From Magnetococcales bacterium (GTDB taxonomy: Bacteria > Pseudomonadota > Magnetococcia > Magnetococcales > UBA8363), in the NCBI GenBank assembly GCA_015232865.1, contig JADFYU010000007.1:31554-95553 (forward strand): a DNA stretch of 64,000 nucleotides, in the 5' to 3' direction. Below, in pieces: positions 19,458 through 28,009 of the stretch; the first letter of the stretch is position 1; each line of letters starts with the position of its first letter. The translations under genes were made by a program, and so were the position numbers. The notes beneath the pieces were generated by a model, which had not been told where the DNA came from, ran no database searches, and saw only the letters and a program-made list of their open reading frames with translations.

Positions 19458-19937
19458 TCACAAGAGATTGCTCAAACCGTATCGAGACCAATTGGTCATA
19501 AATTCTGCTTCCGTCCCTCGCCCGGCCGCGGTGTTATAGTAGCGTTTCCAATAGGCCGCCAGACCGTTGACATCGTTTGCTTCGGGCAGCGGGGCAAAAA
19601 CGCGTCGATAGTGCAATCGACACATGACCGCCGCCAACAGCAGATCCGTTACCAACGCCTCGGGTTCCGGTTGCAAAGGCCACTGATGGGCCAGCCGACT
19701 GGCAATGGCGGGACGAAATCGGATATAGTTTTGCCAGATATCCTGAAAAGTGGCCGACTCCATCTGAAACACCCCTAATGCCGGCCCTCCCCCCAACTGA
19801 TGAATGTAGTGACCCATTTTGGACTCCTGAGCGGCCGTACCCAACAACAACGCCTCAGCAGAAGGACTTTTCATATCCAGGAGCGCCAACGCCGGCTGGA
19901 TGATATACTGTTTGAACTGTTTTACCTCGATTCCCAT
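19458..19937 (-). CDS. Phage-type lysozyme/transglycosylase-like protein
   Basis: A 159-aa putative peptidoglycan hydrolase. The start [20 protein letters not shown] has GGAGAAG directly upstream; a longer frame from 19967 is less likely. [13 protein letters not shown] resembles the catalytic-Glu region of lysozyme-like and SLT folds, followed by [10 protein letters not shown] and a tyrosine-rich helix ([16 protein letters not shown]) typical of phage tail- or lysis-associated enzymes. There is no signal peptide, so export would need a holin such as the 85-aa neighbour. No other phage gene is nearby; it is either a domesticated remnant or part of a small lysis device. Confidence 0.65.
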   Translation of the reverse strand: MGIEVKQFKQYIIQPALALLDMKSPSAEALLLGTAAQESKMGHYIHQLGGGPALGVFQMESATFQDIWQNYIRFRPAIASRLAHQWPLQPEPEALVTDLLLAAVMCRLHYRRVFAPLPEANDVNGLAAYWKRYYNTAAGRGTEAEFMTNWSRYGLSNLL

Positions 19938-20081
19938 TTTCTTCTCCAAGCTATTGGACAACGCCATGTTCTTACTTGGAAAACAGTGAAACAGATTGTA
20001 AGCCGGATGGCTCGATGTACCGCTTCAACAAGTCAGGGAATAACGGGCAACGACGATCAAACCACTCGGACAAAATGTGTC

Positions 20082-20528
20082 ATGGCCACTTATGTACTGT
20101 TGATTAAAATTTTGCAAAACCAGGAGATCGATATCGGGGCCAGGGGACGATTTTTCCTGCGCCGGGGGAGCTATCTCTATGTCGGATCGGCTCGGAAAAA
20201 CTGGCAGAAACGGGTGGCTCGGCATTGCCGAAAAGAGAAGAAAAAACGCTGGCATATCGACTATATACTGACACTCGACACAGCCTTTATCGAGACGGTC
20301 TGGGTCTGCCCGGACAATCGGGAGTGCCCGACCTGCAGAAGCCTGATTGATCTGGCGGAAACCCGCATTCCCGCCCCCCGAATCGGTGCCTCGGACTGCC
20401 GCTGTCCGGCCCATTTTTTACAGGTCGAAACTGGTTTTTCGGCTGTGGAAGAAAAGCTGCAACAGTCCGGCTTTCTCCCCCTGACCATCCGCAGCCCGGT
20501 TTTACAGGTTTTGTCGGCCATCTCCTGA
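20082..20528 (+). CDS. GIY-YIG nuclease-fold protein of the DUF123 family
   Basis: A 148-aa protein. The GIY-YIG core is [22 protein letters not shown] near residues 25-46 in two blocks, followed by [10 protein letters not shown]. The DUF123-type features are the cysteine motif ECPTC and [12 protein letters not shown]. The family's role is unclear (DNA binding or cleavage, sometimes fused to endonuclease III). The start ATG 20082 gives the family N-terminus [10 protein letters not shown]; the open frame upstream runs antisense to the endolysin-like gene and is not coding. No clear ribosome-binding site. Confidence 0.8.
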   Translation: MATYVLLIKILQNQEIDIGARGRFFLRRGSYLYVGSARKNWQKRVARHCRKEKKKRWHIDYILTLDTAFIETVWVCPDNRECPTCRSLIDLAETRIPAPRIGASDCRCPAHFLQVETGFSAVEEKLQQSGFLPLTIRSPVLQVLSAIS

Positions 20529-20551
20529 CAACGGCTGTTTCCGGGGCAGGC

Positions 20552-21466
20552 TCAGGTGAGAAAATAGTGCCAGAGCGGTAGAGTGATGTAGGAGATCAAC
20601 AGCCCGACTCCGACCATGGCCGCAATCAGATCTGGTGCCAGCCCCGCCGCAATGGCCAACGCACCGGACGTAATCATGGAGGGCATGGCCGCCTCGAAAA
20701 TAGCGATGGTTGCCGCATCCCCCTGCAACCCCAGAACCACACAGATGGCCAGAGCGACCATCGGAGCCAGGAAAAGCTTCAAGAGCAGTCCGGCAAAAAG
20801 CGGTTTGACATACTGTTTTTCCAGATGAAACGTCAATTGAAGACCGACAGCCACCATGACCACCGGCACCAAGGTGGCGGCAAGCCGCTCCAGGATGGCG
20901 GTGGCGACCGACCCAAAGTGCCAGGAAAGATTCATCAAGACCATGGCCAGCAACAAGGAGAGAAAAGGCGGAAAGGTCATGATTTTAAGAAAAACCGTTC
21001 GAACGGACAACGCGCCTTGGCCGGAATAGATGGCCAGAACAATGGCACCATAAATGGTCAAACCCGGAAAGGTGCCCAACTGGTCATAAAGCACGCCATA
21101 AGGGATGAAATCGGCACCAAACAGGGCGTCGATCATGGGAATGCCTAAAAATGAGGTGTTGCCCAGAGGGATGACCATCAACAATCCGCCGGTAATTGAG
21201 CGGCTCCAGCCCAACAGCTTGGACAAGCCGAGAACCGCCCCGACAGAAAACCCCATCATCAGCCAGGGCATGAGAATCGGCGTCAGCAATTGGGTCGAGA
21301 AGGTCAGTTTGGGAACCTGAATCAGGATCAGGGCCGGCAGGGAGATGTAGATGACATACTGATTGAAGGAGAGCGCGGCTGACTCCGGGAAAACCCGCAA
21401 ACGGCGCAGCACCATTCCGGCGAAGAGCAGAATCAGAATCAGAACAAAATTTTCCATATCGACCAT
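20552..21466 (-). CDS. AEC-family (auxin efflux carrier-like) permease
   Basis: An inner-membrane transporter of 304 aa with about ten hydrophobic helices. Family hallmarks are an N-terminal helix-reentrant unit with SLPALILIQVPK, the central segment PLGNTSFLGIPMIDALFG, and a repeat half (ATLVPVVMVAVGLQL, then AAMPSMITSGALAIA). Bacterial AEC members export or exchange small organic acids such as malate or malonate; the substrate here cannot be read from sequence. It is convergent with the GIY-YIG gene and is the downstream neighbour of lptG. Confidence 0.88.
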   Translation of the reverse strand: MVDMENFVLILILLFAGMVLRRLRVFPESAALSFNQYVIYISLPALILIQVPKLTFSTQLLTPILMPWLMMGFSVGAVLGLSKLLGWSRSITGGLLMVIPLGNTSFLGIPMIDALFGADFIPYGVLYDQLGTFPGLTIYGAIVLAIYSGQGALSVRTVFLKIMTFPPFLSLLLAMVLMNLSWHFGSVATAILERLAATLVPVVMVAVGLQLTFHLEKQYVKPLFAGLLLKLFLAPMVALAICVVLGLQGDAATIAIFEAAMPSMITSGALAIAAGLAPDLIAAMVGVGLLISYITLPLWHYFLT

Positions 21467-21487
21467 TGTGCCACAACCGTTTGCCCT

Positions 21488-22576
21488 CTACCCGTTCTGC
21501 TTTGGATCGGCCAGATGGAGAAATAAAAAGCCGCCAATGCCCAGAAAAATAAGCACCGGCGCCCAGGCGGACAACATGGCTGGCAAGCGTCCCCCCAACC
21601 CCAGAGCGGTGGAGAGGTCCACCACCACAAAGAGGGCAAAACCCAAAACCAAACCGATCAAAAGGGATCGACCGACACCACCCTGGCGAGGCAGCCGCAG
21701 AGTAAAGGGAAAAGCCAGCAAAATGGCCGCAATGGTGGTGGCGGGGTCGGCCAACTTCCGGTGCAGCATCACCCAATGGGTGGTGGCATCGGCCCCCTCT
21801 TTTTCAAGCCGTTCCGCCAACATCCGCAATTCACCGATGGATAAAAACTGGGGCTCATCCGGTTTTTCACCCAAGATTGAGGGGTCAAGATCGATGCGCC
21901 ATGGCCTGACATTAAAACGGACCGCCTGGACGGAACGATCGAACACATATTCGGTTCCCTCATGAAGAGACCACTGATTACGAGAAAAGCGGGCGACCTT
22001 GGCATCGATGCGACTGACCAGATGCCGCTGCTTATCGAAACGGAAAACAATCACATCCGTCAACTTCTTATCGATTGCACTGCCCTTTTTGGCATGGACA
22101 ATCTGTTGATCGATGCGATACCACAAATTACCGGCCTCAGTCAGGGATGGCGCCTGGCGATCCAAAAGGTAATCCTGGAGACCATAGTAGGCTTTGTTGG
22201 CACGTGGAATGATTTGGTCCTGGAGCACCACGTGAACCGACGCGATCAGCACACCCCCGATGAGAAACGGGATGATGATTCGGTATAAGGAGATGCCGCT
22301 CGCCCGCATGACGGTGATTTCGCTCTGACGGGTCAATCGGGTCAGGACGATGAGTGTGGCCAGCAGAGCGAAGGAAGGAAACAACATGGTCAGGAAAGGG
22401 GGAAGGCGGCAGAGCATGAGCAGGATCAGATCCGGCCAGTTAAAGTTGATTTTTTCGGAATATCGGCGAATGCTCTCAACACCGTCAATCAAAAAAAACA
22501 GCCCCATGAAGACGCCGATCACCTGCATGAAACCACGCAGATAGAGATGGAGAAGATAGTAGAAAAGAACCGGCAT
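21488..22576 (-). CDS. lptG: LPS export ABC transporter permease LptG
   Basis: LptG pairs with LptF and LptB2 to extract lipopolysaccharide from the inner membrane. The 362-aa protein has three N-terminal membrane helices, the family motif SEITVMRASGISLYRI after the second, a periplasmic beta-jellyroll (about 130-265), and three C-terminal helices. It starts 1 base after the lptF stop, so the two are translationally coupled. lptF was chosen as the upstream gene by order and by the divergence from pepA, which is a common proteobacterial arrangement. Confidence 0.93.
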   Translation of the reverse strand: MPVLFYYLLHLYLRGFMQVIGVFMGLFFLIDGVESIRRYSEKINFNWPDLILLMLCRLPPFLTMLFPSFALLATLIVLTRLTRQSEITVMRASGISLYRIIIPFLIGGVLIASVHVVLQDQIIPRANKAYYGLQDYLLDRQAPSLTEAGNLWYRIDQQIVHAKKGSAIDKKLTDVIVFRFDKQRHLVSRIDAKVARFSRNQWSLHEGTEYVFDRSVQAVRFNVRPWRIDLDPSILGEKPDEPQFLSIGELRMLAERLEKEGADATTHWVMLHRKLADPATTIAAILLAFPFTLRLPRQGGVGRSLLIGLVLGFALFVVVDLSTALGLGGRLPAMLSAWAPVLIFLGIGGFLFLHLADPKQNG

Positions 22577-22577
22577 G

Positions 22578-23756
22578 TCAGTTTTTCTTTCCGATGGCTG
22601 CGCCCGGTCGCAATAGCTTCAGAGGCAGGGAAGCCATGATATGGACCAGAACAAGTGCCAGTTTGAAGGGCTTGCCACGAGCGGTTTTGACCAATATATA
22701 AACGGTCAGCATCGCCATGATTCCGGTTGGCAACCCATAACCGACTATGGGAGAGAGTCCGCCGTCTTTGGCGATGGCCTCCCCCAGAGAGAGGAGAAAA
22801 ATATGGACGATCAAGATCAAGACCGCCACCACCAGACCGTAACTACGCCCGGATCGGTGGGACTGCTGCAAACCCAGGGGCAAAGCCAACACGCCTAGAA
22901 TAAAGGTTGCCATGGGAAAGGCCCAACGACGGTGCCACTCCATACTGGCTCGATGAGACCGTTCCGGCTTATCCTCCCGGATCACCCGGTCCAGATCGGA
23001 CATGCCCATCTCCTCCAACCCTTTTTTACTCTCCTCGCTGCCCAGACCGAGGGAGACATCCAACTCCAGATCGTAGGTGCCGAATTTAAGCTGTCGATAG
23101 TGGGTGTCGCTCAGTTGTTCGTGGCGACTACCTTCGGTCAGAAAGATGGCCGCATTGCCGCTGACCAACGTGTGCAATCGGCCGCTTTTGGCAATCAGGG
23201 TGACCGGTTTCTCCTCTTTGCGCTGGTCATAGATCAAAATTCCGCCCATGGTCTGGGTTGTCGGATCATGGGTATCGATATAGATGGTCAGGCCAGGAAC
23301 CACATGGCTGAAGGTTTGCGGCTTCAAGGTCAGGGTGGTGGAGGAGACCAGTGCCAATCGAAGCTGACGAAACTGATGGAAGGTTTGCGGAACCCAGACC
23401 ATCTCGAAGAACAGGGAAAAAAGCGAAAAAATCCCCACAAGCAGGGCAATGGGCCGGAGCAACTGATAGAGACTGACGCCGCTGGCCTGGATGACCACCA
23501 TTTCACTATCCTGAGAAAAACGTCCCAACGACAACAAAACGCCGGTCAACACCGCCATCGGCAAGGCCGCCACAATAAATTGAGGCACCAACAGGAGAAT
23601 CATTTCACCCAGCACAGCCACTGAGACCCCTTTATTGATCCAAAGATCGACCAGTTGCAAAGTCCGAGGCAACATGATCAGGAAGGTCAAAATCAGCAAG
23701 GCAAAAACCAGGGAAACGGCACACTCGACAAAAAGATATCTGGAGAGACGATTCAT
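22578..23756 (-). CDS. lptF: LPS export ABC transporter permease LptF
   Basis: Partner of LptG in the LptB2FG exporter. The start MNRLSRYLFVECAVSLVFAL was chosen by family similarity; in-frame ATGs 3 and 4 codons upstream, and a longer frame, exist without a convincing ribosome-binding site. Motifs include QDSEMVVIQASGVSLYQLL after the second helix, a periplasmic domain (about 125-260) with GLTIYIDTHDP, and C-terminal helices. 392 aa is normal. It is divergent from pepA across about 200 bases. Confidence 0.92.
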   Translation of the reverse strand: MNRLSRYLFVECAVSLVFALLILTFLIMLPRTLQLVDLWINKGVSVAVLGEMILLLVPQFIVAALPMAVLTGVLLSLGRFSQDSEMVVIQASGVSLYQLLRPIALLVGIFSLFSLFFEMVWVPQTFHQFRQLRLALVSSTTLTLKPQTFSHVVPGLTIYIDTHDPTTQTMGGILIYDQRKEEKPVTLIAKSGRLHTLVSGNAAIFLTEGSRHEQLSDTHYRQLKFGTYDLELDVSLGLGSEESKKGLEEMGMSDLDRVIREDKPERSHRASMEWHRRWAFPMATFILGVLALPLGLQQSHRSGRSYGLVVAVLILIVHIFLLSLGEAIAKDGGLSPIVGYGLPTGIMAMLTVYILVKTARGKPFKLALVLVHIMASLPLKLLRPGAAIGKKN

Positions 23757-23954
23757 AATGGCCATCATAACAATTTTTATCCCAATACCGCAGCCCCTTT
23801 TGGTGGCACTTGAGCCGATCATATCGTAACATGGTGAACGGGTTCGCCCAAGTATTGAGAAAACAGCAACGGATGATCGATAAAACGACGGCAAAAAAAC
23901 AACCATTGGATCATCGGACAAAATTCAGCCGACAAACAGGAGTTACCCCACCTT

Positions 23955-25481
23955 ATGAAAGATCAACTCATCAAATTGGATGTACTGTCAGGCCACCCCG
24001 GAAAGTGGCGGGGAGATACCCTGGCCATAGCCGTCTTCAAAGATAGCCGACCGCAAGAATCCCTCAGCATCTGTGACGAACCGCTCAAAAAAGCCATCGG
24101 CCATATTCTGGAGGGCCAGTGGATCAGTGGACGTCTGGGTGATACACTACTGATTCCAACGCCCGCCGAGAGTGGAATGCAGGCCCAACGAATCCTGCTC
24201 ATCGGTCTGGGATCGGAAGCCAAAATCGACCACGAAAAGGTGAGGAAGCTGGGAGCCAACCTGGCCTGTGCTTGTCAAAAACACAATATTCCCACCCTCA
24301 ACTGTCTGATCTCCCTAGACAAGCTCAATACCCTCAAAGAGCAGGAGGTCATCGAATCGCTGGCGGAAGGGATCTGGCTGGGCAGCTATACGTTCAATCA
24401 GTTTCAGACCAAAAAGTCCGAACAGAACAAAAAAAATCCAGTCAAAAAAATAGGCTTTGGCATCAAGACCGAGCCCGCTTCACGCCACCGCCAGGCATTG
24501 AGCAAGGTGGAAAAAATATGTCGGGGGGTTATTCTGGCCCGAAACCTGGGCAACCAGCCCGGCAACCTGCTCACTCCGGAAGGTCTGGCACTCCAGGCTA
24601 AAGAACTGTCGGAAAATCTGCCGATAAAAACAACCGTATTCTCTGAAAAAACGTTGGCCAGAAAAAAAATGGCCGGCATTCTGGCTGTGGGTATGGGCAG
24701 CCAGAACAAGCCTCGATTGATCACCATGGAATACCTCAACGGCGGCAAAAAACCGTTGTTGGCAGTGGTCGGCAAAGCGGTCACCTTCGATTCCGGCGGC
24801 ATTTCCCTGAAGCCGGGAATTAAAATGGAAGAGATGAAGTTTGACATGTGCGGTGGAGCGGCGGTGTTTGGCTTCATGCAGGCCATCGCCGAGATGAAAC
24901 TTCCCATCAACGTGGTGGGCATTGTCCCCGCCGCCGAAAACCTCCCCTCCAGCACCGCCCAACGACCGGGTGACATCATCAAAACGGCCAAGGGAATCTT
25001 TGTCGAAGTGGTCAACACCGATGCCGAAGGCCGTTTGATCCTGGCCGACGCCCTGCACCATGCGGAATCCTTTGCACCGGACACCATCATCGACCTGGCC
25101 ACCTTGACCGGCGCCTGTGTCGTCGCGCTCGGCTCCCACGTCAGCGCCGTCATGGGAAATCAGGAGACGCTTCTCAAAAACCTGCAAAAAGTCGGTGATC
25201 GTTGCGGCGATCTCATCTGGCCCTTCCCTATGCTGGAGGAGTATCAAAATCAGATCAAATCCACCGTTGCCGATATAAAAAATGTCGGCGGCACCGGCGG
25301 CGGAACCATCACCGCCGGCTGTTTTCTCTCCCGGTTTGTCGAGGAAAACCGCAACTGGGCCCACCTGGACATTGCCGGCACCGCCTGGGATCTGAACGGA
25401 ACAAACCCCGTCACCCCCAAGGGAGCCACCGGCGTCGGCGTCCGTCTGCTCTGCCGTTATGCCGAAGAGTATTTCGCCTAA
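23955..25481 (+). CDS. pepA: Leucyl aminopeptidase (M17, PepA)
   Basis: A two-zinc cytosolic aminopeptidase. The 508-aa protein has the variable N-terminal macro-like domain and the catalytic C-terminal domain. Visible are GKAVTFDSGGISLKPG (metal-binding Lys/Asp, near 272-287), FDMCGGAAV, the family signature NTDAEGRL at 354-361, and LATLTGACVVALG. AGGAG lies 11 bases before the ATG. In some proteobacteria PepA also binds DNA (XerC/D recombination, carAB); that cannot be judged here. It is followed by a strong hairpin at 25505-25548. Confidence 0.96.
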   Translation: MKDQLIKLDVLSGHPGKWRGDTLAIAVFKDSRPQESLSICDEPLKKAIGHILEGQWISGRLGDTLLIPTPAESGMQAQRILLIGLGSEAKIDHEKVRKLGANLACACQKHNIPTLNCLISLDKLNTLKEQEVIESLAEGIWLGSYTFNQFQTKKSEQNKKNPVKKIGFGIKTEPASRHRQALSKVEKICRGVILARNLGNQPGNLLTPEGLALQAKELSENLPIKTTVFSEKTLARKKMAGILAVGMGSQNKPRLITMEYLNGGKKPLLAVVGKAVTFDSGGISLKPGIKMEEMKFDMCGGAAVFGFMQAIAEMKLPINVVGIVPAAENLPSSTAQRPGDIIKTAKGIFVEVVNTDAEGRLILADALHHAESFAPDTIIDLATLTGACVVALGSHVSAVMGNQETLLKNLQKVGDRCGDLIWPFPMLEEYQNQIKSTVADIKNVGGTGGGTITAGCFLSRFVEENRNWAHLDIAGTAWDLNGTNPVTPKGATGVGVRLLCRYAEEYFA

Positions 25482-25504
25482 AGGCCAACGAGCTGTCTAC
25501 CTGC

Positions 25505-25548
25505 GTTCAATGGCCGACTCTCGGTTTAACCGGAGTCGGCCATTGAAC
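25505..25548. terminator. Large perfect hairpin after pepA (no U-tract)
   Basis: GTTCAATGGCCGACTC pairs exactly with GAGTCGGCCATTGAAC (16 bp), and the interior CGGTT-T-AACCG extends the stem to 21 bp with one bulge. It lies between convergent pepA and the phosphatase gene. AAAAACGG, not a T-run, follows. Probably a bidirectional transcript end. Confidence 0.55.
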
Positions 25549-25586
25549 CTAAAAACGGCACGGGGCAACAGACAACGGCCCTGGGT

Positions 25587-26381
25587 TCAAGTGGTTAAAA
25601 ACCGAACCGTCTCCGCTTCCAAAACCAGACAACTCAACACGCCGGAATAGCAGGCTCCGGTATCGATACCAATCTGGTTGGGCAACTGGATGGGCTGTTT
25701 GGTTACGGTGTGGCCATGGACAATGCGCTTTTCAAAGAGTTTTTTATGACTTAAAAAAGGCTCCCGAATCCAGAGCAGATCCATCTCTTTTTGCTTGTTC
25801 AAGGGCACGCCGGGCCTAACCCCGGCATGAACCATGAAATAATCGCCCATTTCATAATACAGGCGTAAATTTGAAAAAAAAACCAGATGGGCCGGGGGAA
25901 TCGCCTCCAGCAGACAATCCCGCAAGGCTCGCATACGATCGACGGCGGATATCTGGGCTTTGACCTTGATGTCATAACTCAAGGCCATTTCCATTCCCCC
26001 ATGCTGGGTCCAGGTGTGGTTGGGCTGGGGATCGAGCAAAAAACTCTCCAGTTCCGATTCATGGTTGCCCTTTAAAAAAATCTGTTCACAACCCGTTATG
26101 GAATGGCTGAGCAACCGATCGATCACCCCACGACTGTCAGGGCCGCGATCGATGTAATCCCCCAGATAGATGATGCGTCTTTCCACCTCCGGCGGCAAAT
26201 CCTCAAGCTCTCCCTCAATCTGCGCCTGGATATTGATCAGCAGATCCAAGCGGCCATGGATATCGCCGATTACATAGAGCCGATTGTCCGACGGAATTTG
26301 GAACGGCTTAATGGGCTGCCCGACGGCCTCTCCGGTTTTAACGGAGGAGGAAGAGATTATCTTTTGCAAAAAACTAAACAC
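25587..26381 (-). CDS. Metallophosphoesterase, serine/threonine protein phosphatase type
   Basis: A 264-aa PPP/bis(5'-nucleosyl)-tetraphosphatase-type phosphatase. The dinuclear metal motifs are complete: GDIHGR, GDYIDRGPDS, GNHE, and later VHAGVRPG and VHGHTV. A GTG start at 26381 is preferred because GGAGAG lies 7 bases upstream; a TTG 10 codons further up is possible. Substrates could be phosphoproteins or Ap4A-like nucleotides; the motif set alone does not separate them. It is monocistronic and convergent with pepA. Confidence 0.87.
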   Translation of the reverse strand: MFSFLQKIISSSSVKTGEAVGQPIKPFQIPSDNRLYVIGDIHGRLDLLINIQAQIEGELEDLPPEVERRIIYLGDYIDRGPDSRGVIDRLLSHSITGCEQIFLKGNHESELESFLLDPQPNHTWTQHGGMEMALSYDIKVKAQISAVDRMRALRDCLLEAIPPAHLVFFSNLRLYYEMGDYFMVHAGVRPGVPLNKQKEMDLLWIREPFLSHKKLFEKRIVHGHTVTKQPIQLPNQIGIDTGACYSGVLSCLVLEAETVRFLTT

Positions 26382-26654
26382 GCCACACCTCTCCAACAGC
26401 GATTGTCTCAAAAATGAACAGAACAGACCGACCTTGGGTAAACCCCTGTCCCAAAGGATACGACAATTTCACCGGCTTTCCACCCGGCAAAATTGTCCCC
26501 TGACATTTTTTCCTCGCTGAAATAAAAAAGATTAAACTCAACAAAATCAGCCACTAAAGAAAAATACACCGACAGGCACAATTATTGCATATCAGAATGG
26601 TAACATAACAGTGCCGCACCAACAGAGGGCTTTGAACAATAAGGAGAAACACGC

Positions 26655-27011
26655 ATGAATATCAGTATGATCAACAACTTGGACGCAGAAAATACAATCC
26701 AGGATGCCTTAGGAATCGTCGAAGCCGGTCCCGAACATCCAGATTATGATCAAGCCTGGGAATATTTGGCTCTATGCGAGAATCCCAGCATCCGCGACGC
26801 CATGCGTACCGCCATGGAACAAACCTATGGCCCTTACCCTCTGCCCACCGGCTACACCGATAGCGGCGAACCCCACTGGAGCCTGTCAGTCATGTCCGAA
26901 TATCTCAACATTCCCGAGGAGGAGTTGACCGCCCAGAGTCTTGAGATTCAGGAACGTTGGGGAGAAAAGGCAGGTGTTGTCCGCACGGAAGATTTAAACA
27001 AAGTGCACTGA
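26655..27011 (+). CDS. Hypothetical acidic protein
   Basis: A 118-aa soluble, acidic protein with no domain I recognise. AAGGAG lies 9 bases before the ATG, and the composition (many E, D, P and aromatic residues in YGPYPLPTGYTDSGEPHWSL) looks like a genuine protein. There is no signal peptide or membrane segment. Its stop is only 23 bases before a strong sigma70-type promoter that drives the candidate small RNA at 27070-27243. No operon partner. Confidence 0.65.
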   Translation: MNISMINNLDAENTIQDALGIVEAGPEHPDYDQAWEYLALCENPSIRDAMRTAMEQTYGPYPLPTGYTDSGEPHWSLSVMSEYLNIPEEELTAQSLEIQERWGEKAGVVRTEDLNKVH

Positions 27012-27033
27012 GAGCTAGAAAAAATAAAAAAAC

Positions 27034-27063
27034 TTGAACCAATAGCCGAAAATGTTGTATAAT
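27034..27063 (+). promoter_or_regulatory. Consensus-like sigma70 promoter
   Basis: TTGAAC (27034-27039), an 18-base spacer and a perfect TATAAT (27058-27063). It is the best promoter match I see in the window. A start near 27070 is predicted, with no sizeable gene directly downstream. Confidence 0.6.
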
Positions 27064-27069
27064 GGGGAA

Positions 27070-27243
27070 ACAGCTGGCAGCGAGTGAACGATCGTGATCG
27101 AGACCAACTGCCAGCCTATTTTATTGATTTTTCTCTAAATTCCAGCCAGACAAGGAGATCATCATGTTTGATTGATATGACGAAGCATCCAGTGCAACAA
27201 AGATCCATTCCCCTAACAAGTTTTTTCTTATTAGGGTTTTTTT
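27070..27243 (+). ncRNA. Candidate small RNA (~175 nt) with own promoter and terminator
   Basis: The interval from the predicted start to the terminator forms a discrete transcription unit. The 5' end folds into a hairpin closed by GCTGGCAG (27073-27080) and CTGCCAGC (27108-27115). The centre is AT-rich and holds an AAGGAG sequence 6 bases before an ATG that reads only three codons (M-F-D-stop, 27164-27175), overlapped by a second ATG at 27177. The 3' end is the intrinsic terminator. I do not recognise it as 6S, SRP, tmRNA or RNase P RNA. A leader-peptide role is an alternative. Confidence 0.45.
27211..27243 (+). terminator. Intrinsic terminator of candidate small RNA
   Basis: CCCTAACAAG-TTTTTT-CTTATTAGGG followed by seven T. 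One C-A mismatch in a 10-bp stem; classic hairpin plus U-tract, plus-strand orientation. Confidence 0.8.
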
Positions 27244-27653
27244 GTGTCAAAATTTCCTGGATAGTGCCAGCAAACACCGCCTCAACCTTCGGCCCTGTTT
27301 CAAAGAGGCCAGCCTCTTTGACAACCGATATCTGACAAACCAAGACCTTACACACACACGAGCGAATCCTTCAAATCAATCTTCGACAATGACTCTGACT
27401 CTGGCACGGCGAATGCATTTTTCCGTTCACTGGAGCAGACTGCAAAAGCTCCGGCATAAACCCGGATCAAGCCATTTTCAGCAGGTATCTAACGCAATCT
27501 ATTGACCCAACTGAACAATCAAAACAGGATGCCGATTATACCCGGTGGCGTCAATTGAACAGGAACCCAGACAGTCCAATAGCTTACGTTTCGCGCTTGC
27601 CGTTGCTGGTCAGATTTGAATGAGAACTCTCTCCAACCAGTTTGAAAGATAAT

Positions 27654-27881
27654 ATGAAGAATTTCCCCCGGTTATTTGTTCTATGTCAGGAACTGAGCAA
27701 GATTCAACAACAAAAAAAAGGAGTCCTAAAAAGCGACCAGGAGACCAAACAGTGGTTAGAGCTAGACCGATTGATCGCTCTCCATAGCAAACCGGCTATT
27801 ATCAACGACGACTGGACCATACCAGTCTGGAATGGTGTTGCTGTCGAGCGGGGAATGGATCACTCGCAACTATCTTTGTAA
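27654..27881 (+). CDS. Small hypothetical protein
   Basis: A 75-aa soluble reading frame, MKNFPRLFVLCQELSKIQQQ onward, with a basic helical first half and a tryptophan-containing tail (DDWTIPVWNGVAVERG). A weak GAAAG precedes the ATG; a TTG four codons upstream would extend it. I do not recognise it. The protein-like composition and lack of a competing frame make it plausible, not certain. About 400 bases of unassigned AT-rich sequence lie between the small-RNA terminator and this gene. Confidence 0.4.
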   Translation: MKNFPRLFVLCQELSKIQQQKKGVLKSDQETKQWLELDRLIALHSKPAIINDDWTIPVWNGVAVERGMDHSQLSL

Positions 27882-27943
27882 TGCTAAATCTGCCCTAAGG
27901 AGTCAAAAAAACATATTCCGACAAAGCAGACACAAGCAACAGA

Positions 27944-27974
27944 CCGTTTGACCCGGTTGAACCGGGTCAAACGG
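27944..27974. terminator. 31-bp perfect palindrome between convergent genes (no U-tract)
   Basis: CCGTTTGACCCGGTT, one central base, then its exact complement AACCGGGTCAAACGG. It lies 36 bases beyond the stop of the minus-strand membrane protein and about 60 bases beyond the small plus-strand gene. Likely a shared transcript end; no T-run in either direction. Confidence 0.55.
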
Positions 27975-28009
27975 TAAGGGCCTCATTCGCGACGCTGATC
28001 AATCAACGA

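Noticed and set aside
24404..25364. Two long minus-strand frames opposite pepA
   Set aside because: Both lie opposite the conserved catalytic domain of PepA and have no recognisable domain.
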